Positions 56,790-64,000 of a stretch of DNA of 64,000 nucleotides are shown here, piece by piece. The stretch spans positions 734,501-798,500 of the forward strand of contig NZ_CP018154.1 in the NCBI RefSeq assembly GCF_001889025.1, given 5' to 3'. This DNA comes from Sphingorhabdus lutea (GTDB taxonomy: Bacteria; Pseudomonadota; Alphaproteobacteria; Sphingomonadales; Sphingomonadaceae). The position numbers and the translations under genes were made by a program. The first letter of the stretch is position 1, and the number at the start of each line of letters is the position of its first letter. The notes under the pieces are model-generated. The model was not told the origin of the DNA and ran no database searches. It saw only the letters and a list, made by a program, of their open reading frames with translations.

Positions 56790-57914
56790 ATGACCGACAT
56801 TTTCTTTACCTGCTGGCATTATACGGGCCAAGATGCCAATCGCCGCAATGTGGAAATTGAAACTGTGGGGTCAACTTTTTGGTTAAATGAAACGGAATTA
56901 CGCCATGGGCCATTTCGTTTTGATGAGTTATATTTTCAATCCAGTAATAAAAATGGCACCGTTTACAGCCACCGGGATTTGGATGGTTGGCGGCTGGGTG
57001 TGGCAGGGCCCGTTCCAGAAGATTTGAAATCACGACTGCCCGCCACTATAACATATGGCCATTGGATTGACCGATTGGGGCTGGGCAAGGCAAGTATTGC
57101 ATTGTTGGGGATTAGCGCGGTTGCGGCCGCCATTATATCATATAGCCCCCAATGGCTTGCCCCTCTTGTACCCGATGTGGTTGATGAGAAAATAGGCGAT
57201 GCCATTGTGGGCGATTTTGGTGGACGATTTTGTTATACGCCAGAGGGGCGGCGCGCGCTGGACAAATTGGCCCGCAAGATTGAGCCAGATAATAAAGATT
57301 TGAAAATCAATGTTGCGAAAATTGAAATGATGAATGCAGTGGCAATGCCGGGCAAAAATGTCATTTTATTTCAGGGATTATTGGACCAATCAAAATCAGT
57401 GGAGGAGGTTTCGGGCGTGTTGGCGCATGAAATTGGCCATGTGCGCGAAAATCATGTTATGCAGGGATTGCTGCGGCAATTTGGATTGTCTGTCCTAACT
57501 GGCGGTATGGATAGCACAGGCGGCCAAATGTTGGGCAGCATATTGGCTTTGGGCTATAGCCGGAGTGCAGAGGCCGAGGCCGATCAATATTCGATAAAGG
57601 CCATGGAAAAGGCGAATATCTCGCCCAAAGATACGGCGGACTTTTTCGGCAAATTGGCCAAATTAAGCGGGGAATTGGAAAAGGGTAAAAAAAGTGGGGC
57701 CGATAAATCGGATGGGGCCGATAAAATTGGCAAGACAGTCAGCTATTTATCATCGCACCCTGCATCATTGTCCCGTCAAAAGGAATTTGAGAATAGCATT
57801 CAAAAAAACCATGCCTATGAAAATGCTTTAAGCGCGTCCGAATGGAATGATTTAAAAAGCATGTGCGACAAGGATAAAAATGCCAAATCGAGTGTGGGCA
57901 TCACCAATTTTTGA
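56790..57914 (+). CDS. M48-family metalloprotease with N-terminal membrane anchor
   Basis: The product has 374 residues. A cytoplasmic domain (about 1-95) precedes a membrane helix (about 101-123), after which the peptidase follows. The zinc site is HEIGH (His213, Glu214, His217) with Glu261 of EAEAD as third ligand. A Lys/Gly-rich insertion (about 300-322) and SSHPASLSRQKEF complete the family pattern. It probably degrades or processes membrane or periplasmic proteins, together with the YjgN-like partner upstream. Confidence 0.9.
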   Translation: MTDIFFTCWHYTGQDANRRNVEIETVGSTFWLNETELRHGPFRFDELYFQSSNKNGTVYSHRDLDGWRLGVAGPVPEDLKSRLPATITYGHWIDRLGLGKASIALLGISAVAAAIISYSPQWLAPLVPDVVDEKIGDAIVGDFGGRFCYTPEGRRALDKLARKIEPDNKDLKINVAKIEMMNAVAMPGKNVILFQGLLDQSKSVEEVSGVLAHEIGHVRENHVMQGLLRQFGLSVLTGGMDSTGGQMLGSILALGYSRSAEAEADQYSIKAMEKANISPKDTADFFGKLAKLSGELEKGKKSGADKSDGADKIGKTVSYLSSHPASLSRQKEFENSIQKNHAYENALSASEWNDLKSMCDKDKNAKSSVGITNF

Positions 57915-58008
57915 TAGGGTTTGAATTTTAATATAGTCACCCCCACAGCCACAGCAGTCATCCGTGTGAAAATGGGAATGTCAAGCTAATGCTTTCCCAT
58001 CATTCATG

Positions 58009-58046
58009 CCACCCTCTCCCGTCATTCCAGCAAAGGCGGGAATCCA
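58009..58046 (+). repeat. Intergenic palindromic repeat, copy 1
   Basis: CCACCCTCTCCCGTCATTCC followed by a stem-loop ending GCGGGAATCCA. It matches copy 2 at 58119-58156 except for a small change in the loop. This GTCATTCCCGC/GCGGGAAT type is widespread between genes in sphingomonads. Confidence 0.85.
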
Positions 58047-58063
58047 TAACCGCACCCACCTAT

Positions 58064-58090
58064 TAGATTCCCCTTTTCATGGGGATGACA
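58064..58090 (-). repeat. Intergenic palindromic repeat, inverted divergent copy
   Basis: TAGATTCCCCTTTTCATGGG and following bases are, on the minus strand, TGTCATCCCC then a loop and GGGGAATCTA, the same element in opposite orientation with compensating changes in its stem. Confidence 0.7.
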
Positions 58091-58118
58091 TAGTAATTAT
58101 GTATAGTCCGCATTTTCG

Positions 58119-58156
58119 CCACCCTCTCCCGTCATTCCCGTGAAAGCGGGAATCCA
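58119..58156 (+). repeat. Intergenic palindromic repeat, copy 2
   Basis: CCACCCTCTCCCGTCATTCC then CGTGAAAGCGGGAATCCA, a GTCATTCCCG/CGGGAAT stem-loop, lies 40 bp from the end of the desaturase gene. With copy 1 and the inverted copy it fills most of this 280-bp spacer. Confidence 0.85.
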
Positions 58157-58196
58157 GCAACGGCGCAGCATCGCAATTTATCAAACCTATATGGCG

Positions 58197-59123
58197 TTAT
58201 TCTGGTTGTTTCTTAATCTTGATGTCTTGCGCCTTTATCATTGCACTGGTCATGCGGCTGCCATCATGGCTCCATCCTGGTTCGCGGATAAGATAGGATA
58301 ATTTATGCCGCCATGGCGCGGCCCACATATCGCGCGCGATGGCAATCCATTCATGGAATGCGACGATAATTATATTTTCGCTATCCAAATTATGCACCAA
58401 TCCATATTGCACTGGATCATCATCTTTCTCGGCCACGAAACTGCCCAGCATGCGGTCCCAAATAATGAAAACACCGGCATAATTACTGTCCAAATATTGC
58501 GCATTGGTGCCGTGATGAACGCGGTGATGCGATGGCGTGTTGAAAATATATTCAAACCAGCGCGGCATTTTATCAATCGCCTCGCTATGTATCCAAAATT
58601 GATAAATCAGGTTAAATCCACCGATGATAAGGACCATTTCGGGCGGAAAGCCGATGAAAAATAATGGCATTCTGAAAATAAAGGTCATGGACAAAAAACC
58701 TGTCCATGTTTGGCGAAGTGCGGTCGATAAATTGTAAAATTGGCTGCTATGATGGTTGACATGGCTGGCCCAAAACCAACGGACACGGTGCGCCGAGCGG
58801 TGAAAAATATAATAGGCAAAATCGTCAATGATAAAGCATAAAATCCATGCCCACCAATATGTCGGCAGGTCGCTGCCAATATCAAATATCCGAAATTCAT
58901 ATGCCCATGTGGCAATGGCCAGCACCGCCGCGCCCACCAAAATTCCCGCGCCCACGCTGCCAATACCCATTAATAATGATGTGCGTGTATCGGCAAAAAC
59001 ATATCCCTTGCCCGTGCCAGGCCCGCTTTTCCCCGCAGCAATTCGGCGGCGGACCACCCAAAATTCCGCCATCATTGAAATGATGAAAAAGGGGATGGCA
59101 TAGGTGGTGGGGTTCATCGTCAT
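58197..59123 (-). CDS. Sterol desaturase/fatty acid hydroxylase family membrane enzyme
   Basis: This 308-residue protein has four to five membrane helices and the complete di-iron His set: HRSAHR (HxxxH), HVNHH (HxxHH), and SHHRVHHG (HxxHH). These enzymes hydroxylate or desaturate lipids with O2. Bacterial members act on membrane lipids, carotenoids or hopanoids; the substrate here cannot be told. It lies 44 bp downstream of the TIGR01244 gene on the same strand and may be the last gene of that unit. Confidence 0.9.
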   Translation of the reverse strand: MTMNPTTYAIPFFIISMMAEFWVVRRRIAAGKSGPGTGKGYVFADTRTSLLMGIGSVGAGILVGAAVLAIATWAYEFRIFDIGSDLPTYWWAWILCFIIDDFAYYIFHRSAHRVRWFWASHVNHHSSQFYNLSTALRQTWTGFLSMTFIFRMPLFFIGFPPEMVLIIGGFNLIYQFWIHSEAIDKMPRWFEYIFNTPSHHRVHHGTNAQYLDSNYAGVFIIWDRMLGSFVAEKDDDPVQYGLVHNLDSENIIIVAFHEWIAIARDMWAAPWRHKLSYLIREPGWSHDGSRMTSAMIKAQDIKIKKQPE

Positions 59124-59167
59124 GCCGTAATAACTGACATAGATGTTAATTAAAGTCGAGTGCTATT

Positions 59168-59617
59168 TCACATATCGCTATTTTGACCACATAAGGCGTC
59201 CACCATTGGTGCAATTGGCGCAATATCATATCCCGCATTGCCCGCCAAGCGTGATATTTCGCTGCGGTCCATGCCGTTCTTCGCCTGTGTTAAGCTCCAT
59301 AAAAATGTCGATCTGGTTCCCGAACGGCAATATGCCAAAATGTGGCCCTCTTGCCCCGCATCCTGCATGGCATTGTTCAGCATTTCCAACTGCGGATGTG
59401 AAAAGCCGCCATGGCCGATGGGAATGGCCAAATAGGAAAGGCCAAGCTCAGCGGCAGCGGCGGCGACATCATCGCCCTGTGGTGCATCAGGCTCTTCGCC
59501 ATCGGGACGGTTGTTGACAATCATGGTCACGCCCATTTCTTTGGCATCGGATAATTGAGACAGCGTCAATTGCGGGGAAACCCAAAATTTATCGGTAATT
59601 TTACGAAAATCTGACAT
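59168..59617 (-). CDS. TIGR01244 (DUF442) sulfur-transferase/phosphatase-like protein
   Basis: This 149-residue cytoplasmic protein has the Cys-x5-Arg loop AYCRSGTRSTFLW, shared with dual-specificity phosphatases and rhodanese-like proteins. The start ITDKFWVSPQLTLSQL and NNRPDGEEPDAPQGDD are typical of the family. I start at ATG 59617 (MSDFRK); a longer frame to 59776 runs into the exporter gene and is unlikely. It lies 28 bp after the Atm1-type exporter, suggesting a joint role in sulfur or glutathione-linked metabolism. Confidence 0.88.
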   Translation of the reverse strand: MSDFRKITDKFWVSPQLTLSQLSDAKEMGVTMIVNNRPDGEEPDAPQGDDVAAAAAELGLSYLAIPIGHGGFSHPQLEMLNNAMQDAGQEGHILAYCRSGTRSTFLWSLTQAKNGMDRSEISRLAGNAGYDIAPIAPMVDALCGQNSDM

Positions 59618-59645
59618 AAATATCCTTATATTGGGCCCGAATGAC

Positions 59646-61484
59646 TTATTGCTGTTCGCGGTCCTGTGCCTGTTGTTGCCATAGTTTGGCATAAATTCCG
59701 CCCGCCGCCAATAATTTATGATGTTTTCCATGTTCAGCAACTTTACCCTTATCCAACACAATAATTTGATCGGCATGGGTGATGGTGGATAAACGATGCG
59801 CGATGATTAAGGTGGTGCGCCGTTCGCTAATTGACTTTAGCGTGGATTGAATTTGCGCCTCTGTTTTGGAATCAAGTGCGCTGGTCGCTTCATCAAGCAA
59901 TAATATGGGCGGGTTTTTTAATATGGTCCGCGCAATGGCCACGCGCTGTTTCTCCCCGCCGGATAATTTTAACCCGCGTTCGCCCACCTGTGTTTCATAT
60001 CCGCCGGATAATTGCGAAATAAACCCGTCTATGGCGGCTGCCTTTGCCGCATTTACCACATCATCATGCCCCGCACCTTCGCGGCCATAGGCGATATTAT
60101 ATCCGATGCTGTCATTAAATAACACCGTATCTTGCGGAACAATGCCAATGGATGCCCGCAGGCTATTTTGCGTTACCGATGCAATATCCTGTCCATCAAT
60201 ATAAATATGGCCCGATTGCGGTTCGTAAAAACGAAATAATAAACGGCCAATGGTGGATTTGCCTGCGCCCGATGGGCCGACAATGGCCAAAGTTTGCCCG
60301 GCGGGCAGGGTAAAGCTTAACCCCTTTAATATTTCACGATCATCATAGCTAAATCGAACATTATCAAAAATTACCTCGCCGCCATTAACATGTAAATTGG
60401 GCGCGCAGTCGGGATCGATAATCTCTGGCTGACGGTCCAATAGGGCGAACATCGCGCCCATATCAATCAACCCCTGCCTTATGGTGCGATACACCATGCC
60501 AAGCAGGTCAAGTGGCCGGAAAAGTTGCATCAATAAACCATTGACCAATACCATGTCACCCACCGTAAAACTACCGTCTTTCCAGCCCCAAATGACAAAT
60601 GCCATCGCCCCGATAAGCGCGATATTGGTAATTAGCGCCTGTCCCACATTTAATGCGGCCAGCGAATTTTCCGATTTTGTCGCGGCGGCGGCATATTCGC
60701 GCATCGATGTTTCATAACGTGCGGTTTCGCGCTGTTCAGCCGTGAAATATTTGACCGTTTCATAATTTAACAATGCATCAACCGACCTGCCAATGGCGCG
60801 CGTGTCCATGTCGTTCATTTCCTCGCGCAATTTATTACGCCAATCGGTCACTTTACGGGTATAAAATATATAAAATGCCACCATTAACATGGTGCCAATA
60901 ACCAGCGGAAGGCCAAAATTGATATAAAAAATAATCAACACAGCGCTAAGCTCTATTATCGTGGGTGCAATATTGAATAATAGAAAATATAGCATGACAT
61001 CGATGCTTTTAGTGCCGCGCTCTACAATTTTTGTAACCTCGCCCGTGCGACGCTGTAAATGAAAACGTAGTGATAATTTATGCAAATGGGAGAATACTGT
61101 CACTGCCAATAATTGACCGGCGCGTTGCCCCACTTTTTCAAAAATGAAATTACGTAAATTGTCAAACAACACTTGGCCAAATCTGGCCCCGCCATAGGCC
61201 AGCAATAATGTCATTATGATGATAATCGGCGCATTTTGACCAATATTATTGATATTATTGGCATCCCCCGCCATGGAATCGACAATCGCCTTATAGGCAA
61301 AGGGCATGGAAAGTACCGCCGCCTTGGCACATAGCACCATTATTGCCGCCAAGATGATACGAAATTGTATTTCGCGCTCCCCCTTTGGCCATAAAAATGG
61401 CAAAAACCTTTTTAAGGTAGGAAGTAATTCGGGCTCAGCCTGGCCGGAGGGCGGGGCGATATGATGGTGCATAGATGGTGACAT
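59646..61484 (-). CDS. Atm1-type ABC exporter
   Basis: This 612-residue half-transporter has a short cytoplasmic N-terminus, six membrane helices (about 40-320) and one ABC domain. The domain carries VGPSGAGKSTIGR (Walker A), LKLSGGEKQRVAIAR (signature) and PILLLDEATSALD (Walker B). The sequence LRFHLQRRTGEVTKIVERGTK in the membrane part matches the ATM1/HMT group, which exports glutathione-bound metal or sulfur species. It dimerises in the inner membrane. It follows the TonB receptor gene by 29 bp and precedes the TIGR01244 gene. Confidence 0.9.
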   Translation of the reverse strand: MSPSMHHHIAPPSGQAEPELLPTLKRFLPFLWPKGEREIQFRIILAAIMVLCAKAAVLSMPFAYKAIVDSMAGDANNINNIGQNAPIIIIMTLLLAYGGARFGQVLFDNLRNFIFEKVGQRAGQLLAVTVFSHLHKLSLRFHLQRRTGEVTKIVERGTKSIDVMLYFLLFNIAPTIIELSAVLIIFYINFGLPLVIGTMLMVAFYIFYTRKVTDWRNKLREEMNDMDTRAIGRSVDALLNYETVKYFTAEQRETARYETSMREYAAAATKSENSLAALNVGQALITNIALIGAMAFVIWGWKDGSFTVGDMVLVNGLLMQLFRPLDLLGMVYRTIRQGLIDMGAMFALLDRQPEIIDPDCAPNLHVNGGEVIFDNVRFSYDDREILKGLSFTLPAGQTLAIVGPSGAGKSTIGRLLFRFYEPQSGHIYIDGQDIASVTQNSLRASIGIVPQDTVLFNDSIGYNIAYGREGAGHDDVVNAAKAAAIDGFISQLSGGYETQVGERGLKLSGGEKQRVAIARTILKNPPILLLDEATSALDSKTEAQIQSTLKSISERRTTLIIAHRLSTITHADQIIVLDKGKVAEHGKHHKLLAAGGIYAKLWQQQAQDREQQ

Positions 61485-61513
61485 GGATACCCATATAGGG
61501 GGCTAAGTCCAAT

Positions 61514-63697
61514 TCAGAAAGTGCCGCTGATATCAAATCGATAAAATAACCCTACTTTATTAAATCCATTTTCAAATCGGCCAATTGGACCATCGCGGCG
61601 GGCCAGATAAAAAGTCTCTCTATATGCCTCCTTTTGATTGGCGATGTTCATTAAACTAGCACGAATTTTTAAACCCAATATATCCTTATGTTCAATATAT
61701 GCGCGCAAAAATGGGTCGGAATAATAATCCTTATTGGTATAGTTTAATCGGTAATAGGGAGCGGTTTTTTGTAATTCGCCCGACGCGCCCCATGCCCAAT
61801 CACTATTGGGGATATCTTGACGAAATTCAACAAACCAATGGGTTTGCGTATTGCCGCTAATCTGACGAATATTGCCTAATAATGGATCGCGAAGGCGGCT
61901 ATTTTGCAATAAAATATTTAAATCTAACTTGCCGCCCCTTACGCCCAATTGGTCCAATAATAATGATGCCTTGCCCCCCATCCAATATTGGGTGGCGCGA
62001 GGCAAATTACCCGGCGCTTCACCATTTGGACCAATGGGTATTTGGTCCACAATATCGGAAATTTTTTCCGCATTAAAATTTATGTTTAATGATCCTAATT
62101 TTCCCAATGATTGGTTGGCATCAATGGTGAAAAGCCAGCTTTGCGGCGGGACAAGATCGGGGTTGGCGGCATTATTATTATTTTGCTGCACATCAACGGA
62201 GGAGATGAAATCGCCAAAATCCAGTTGCCCGACTTTACGTTCTGCAATGAAATTTATATCAGTGCTGGGCGAATATTTATACGCCAAGGTGATTTTGCCC
62301 TTTGGCCGCCAAAATTGACGGGTCAGGCCGCCTGCGCCTTCTTGGCTAATTTCGCTAAATTCACCTGCTAAATTCACCTGTAGGTTTAATTTTGGATGTA
62401 ATGCGCGATTAAAATTGACACTGGCATTAAATCGGTTTTCCTCCACCCTGCTATTGGGGTGGGGCAGCATTTGGCCAATATATTGGCCATTTGGTTGCAA
62501 TGTAAATAAACGCGATTTGCTGTCTAAAAAATTATGGGCATATTCGCCGGCAAATTGCCAATTATTTGGACCCTTATTCCAACGATATTCCGCCCTGATA
62601 ATGCGTTCGGATTCATCCATATCGCGTTCAAATCTTGATCCTCTTGCCGGACGCATGTCGGAAAATCTTGTTTCAAAAGATGAAAAGGAGGGGCTATGTT
62701 CAAATCGGTAATATCCGATAAGTTTTAATGTCCCTTTCCCCAATGAAAATTCATAATCGGTTGAAATTTCGCTGTTCCATTCATCTTCTCCACCTCGTGG
62801 AAATTCCTCCCCCACTATTTGATTATTGTCGATTAAGGTGGCGGATTGATTACGGCGGAAAAAGAAACGCGCATAGGAAGCGTTCAGGTTGAAAATATTC
62901 CCATTGCCTGCCTCTCGGTTGAAAGTCATGCTGATTTGGGGATTGTCGAAGCGGTTATTAGTGGCCCTGTCGCGAAATAATATTAAATTATCATTGGCAT
63001 CAGTGACGATTTCTTGACCCACGCCACCGCGCCGTCCTGCCTCATTATTGATACCCAGCGCCAATTTTCCGCCCAGTGCAGGGCCGGTAATATTCACCTC
63101 TGCATCGCGCCACATAAATCCACGATGCGGTCTTATCTGTCCCTGCCAATCAAATGTCCCGCTCCATTGTCCTTCGGCGGAGATAAGGTTTAATACCTGC
63201 CCGCTTAAACCACCAATATTTAATGTGCTGCCTTCGATTATTTCCAATTGGATGACATTTTTTGCCGGAATTTGAGATAAAATTGACCGTGCATCCGTGC
63301 TTTTCCCTGATATTCTTTTGCCATTTATCAACACATTTTGGCTGGCACTGCCAAGGCCACGTTCATTGCTGATATCTTTAATGGAAAAACCGGGAATTTG
63401 ATCGGCCATGTCCAAAGCATTTTGCGGCGCAAAACGGGTGAATTGCTCTGCTGTATAAATGTCGCGTCCATTTTCTTTTATGGGCTGTAAATTATTATTT
63501 ATGTTTGTGGATTTTACCAAATTAGAGGCGGCAGGTTGATTATTATCAGCATTTGCCGAATTTTTGGTTTGTTCCTGTGCCATTGCAGGCGCGGTAAAGT
63601 GCGACAGCGCGATAATCGCGGCACTGCAAATTAACATGCGCCTTAATTTCGGGGCGGTAAGGACGAAATTCATCGGGATATATTCGGGGAGGGACAT
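61514..63697 (-). CDS. TonB-dependent outer-membrane receptor
   Basis: The product has 727 residues. A signal peptide ends TAPAMAQ. The plug domain (about 85-200) includes DMADQIPGFSIKDIS, NVLINGKRISGKS and VIQLEIIEGSTLNIGGLSG. A beta-barrel of alternating strands fills the rest and ends in FRFDISGTF-like YRFDISGTF with terminal Phe. The plug type (NVLINGKR and IPAKNVIQLEI) resembles receptors of sphingomonads whose ligands are unknown. A second ATG at 63673 is possible. Co-orientation with the Atm1 exporter may be functional or only positional. Confidence 0.92.
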   Translation of the reverse strand: MSLPEYIPMNFVLTAPKLRRMLICSAAIIALSHFTAPAMAQEQTKNSANADNNQPAASNLVKSTNINNNLQPIKENGRDIYTAEQFTRFAPQNALDMADQIPGFSIKDISNERGLGSASQNVLINGKRISGKSTDARSILSQIPAKNVIQLEIIEGSTLNIGGLSGQVLNLISAEGQWSGTFDWQGQIRPHRGFMWRDAEVNITGPALGGKLALGINNEAGRRGGVGQEIVTDANDNLILFRDRATNNRFDNPQISMTFNREAGNGNIFNLNASYARFFFRRNQSATLIDNNQIVGEEFPRGGEDEWNSEISTDYEFSLGKGTLKLIGYYRFEHSPSFSSFETRFSDMRPARGSRFERDMDESERIIRAEYRWNKGPNNWQFAGEYAHNFLDSKSRLFTLQPNGQYIGQMLPHPNSRVEENRFNASVNFNRALHPKLNLQVNLAGEFSEISQEGAGGLTRQFWRPKGKITLAYKYSPSTDINFIAERKVGQLDFGDFISSVDVQQNNNNAANPDLVPPQSWLFTIDANQSLGKLGSLNINFNAEKISDIVDQIPIGPNGEAPGNLPRATQYWMGGKASLLLDQLGVRGGKLDLNILLQNSRLRDPLLGNIRQISGNTQTHWFVEFRQDIPNSDWAWGASGELQKTAPYYRLNYTNKDYYSDPFLRAYIEHKDILGLKIRASLMNIANQKEAYRETFYLARRDGPIGRFENGFNKVGLFYRFDISGTF

Positions 63698-63823
63698 TAA
63701 AATTCCAGATATAATTTATTTTTTATCTGCTGTTCGGTAAAACATATCCGCCAATTATAAAGTCGGTTTCGACCAGAATATTATTGTATCGGACGAATGG
63801 ACTATGAATGAAATGGATAAATT

Positions 63824-64000
63824 CTATATGCGGCCAGTAAGCAGCACCCAAGCGGAGATTAAATTAAAACCGCTATAAATTACATAAATGATAATGGCAT
63901 ATATGCCAAAATATGCAGCCCCGATAAAGGCGGCAAGCAGCAGCATAAACTCAATCGACAAACTACCCCATTTGCCCATATATTTGCCGAAATATTCCTT
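63824..64000 (-). CDS. C-terminal part of a small membrane protein (5' end outside window)
   Basis: The minus-strand frame is open from the window edge to a TAG at 63824-63826, giving 58 residues. They comprise a basic start (KEYFGKYMGKWG), one long hydrophobic region (about 19-41) and a second (43-56), ending WVLLTGRI. The codon usage and membrane pattern look genuine, but the family cannot be named from this piece. Confidence 0.6.
   Translation of the reverse strand, partial: KEYFGKYMGKWGSLSIEFMLLLAAFIGAAYFGIYAIIIYVIYSGFNLISAWVLLTGRI

Noticed and set aside
59618..59776. Longer start for the TIGR01244 gene
   Set aside because: The extra 53 codons lie inside the 3' end of the Atm1 exporter gene and do not resemble the family N-terminus.

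Overview
The window looks like a chromosomal segment of a low-GC sphingomonad (Alphaproteobacteria, Sphingomonadales). The main support is the block purD / xseA / DUF2093 / M23 peptidase, a gene order I know from sphingomonads, together with a VirB-type secretion operon, a PAS_5-like protein, GATTCC-type intergenic palindromes and abundant lipoprotein and TonB-receptor genes. The base composition is clearly AT-rich for that group, so the genus is not claimed.

Layout. 1-3.7 kb: the end of a CRTAC1/ASPIC-UnbV protein, a lipoprotein GH42-like (clan GH-A) glycosidase and, on the opposite strand, an aldose 1-epimerase. 3.7-22.8 kb: an accessory block. It starts with about 1 kb of decayed sequence, followed by an RHS polymorphic-toxin locus with a nonsense codon and a displaced second toxin/immunity cassette. 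Two DUF11-type surface protein genes follow; the second encodes about 3,000 residues, most of them in a 615-bp tandem array (11.5 copies). 22.8-25.2 kb: a ROK sugar kinase and a GH5 beta-mannanase on the minus strand. With the 5' end of the window they look like one mannan/oligosaccharide utilisation locus that the accessory block separates.

25.5-35.1 kb: a GGDEF-EAL protein, an outer-membrane-like protein, a BaeS/BaeR-like two-component pair, and a compact module of two YHYH-domain proteins, an EF-hand/His-rich periplasmic protein, a membrane-anchored MORN protein and an SCO-type lipoprotein. I consider this module the best candidate for an uncharacterised (probably metal-related) envelope system. 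35.3-43.3 kb: a tight virB1-2-3-4-6-9-10-11 operon with no recognisable virB5, virB7, virB8 or virD4. 43.4-45.3 kb: two unknown lipoproteins, a small ORF and a tRNA-Thr.

45.5-64 kb: mostly core genes. These are a PAS-domain protein, purD, xseA, DUF2093, an M23 peptidase, a periplasmic protein, thrS, a GMC oxidoreductase, the YjgN/M48 pair, a sterol-desaturase-family enzyme, and a minus-strand run of TonB-dependent receptor, Atm1-type ABC exporter and TIGR01244 sulfur-transferase/phosphatase-like protein. The C-terminus of a small membrane protein is cut by the window edge. All functions are read from sequence motifs and family knowledge; no database search was possible.
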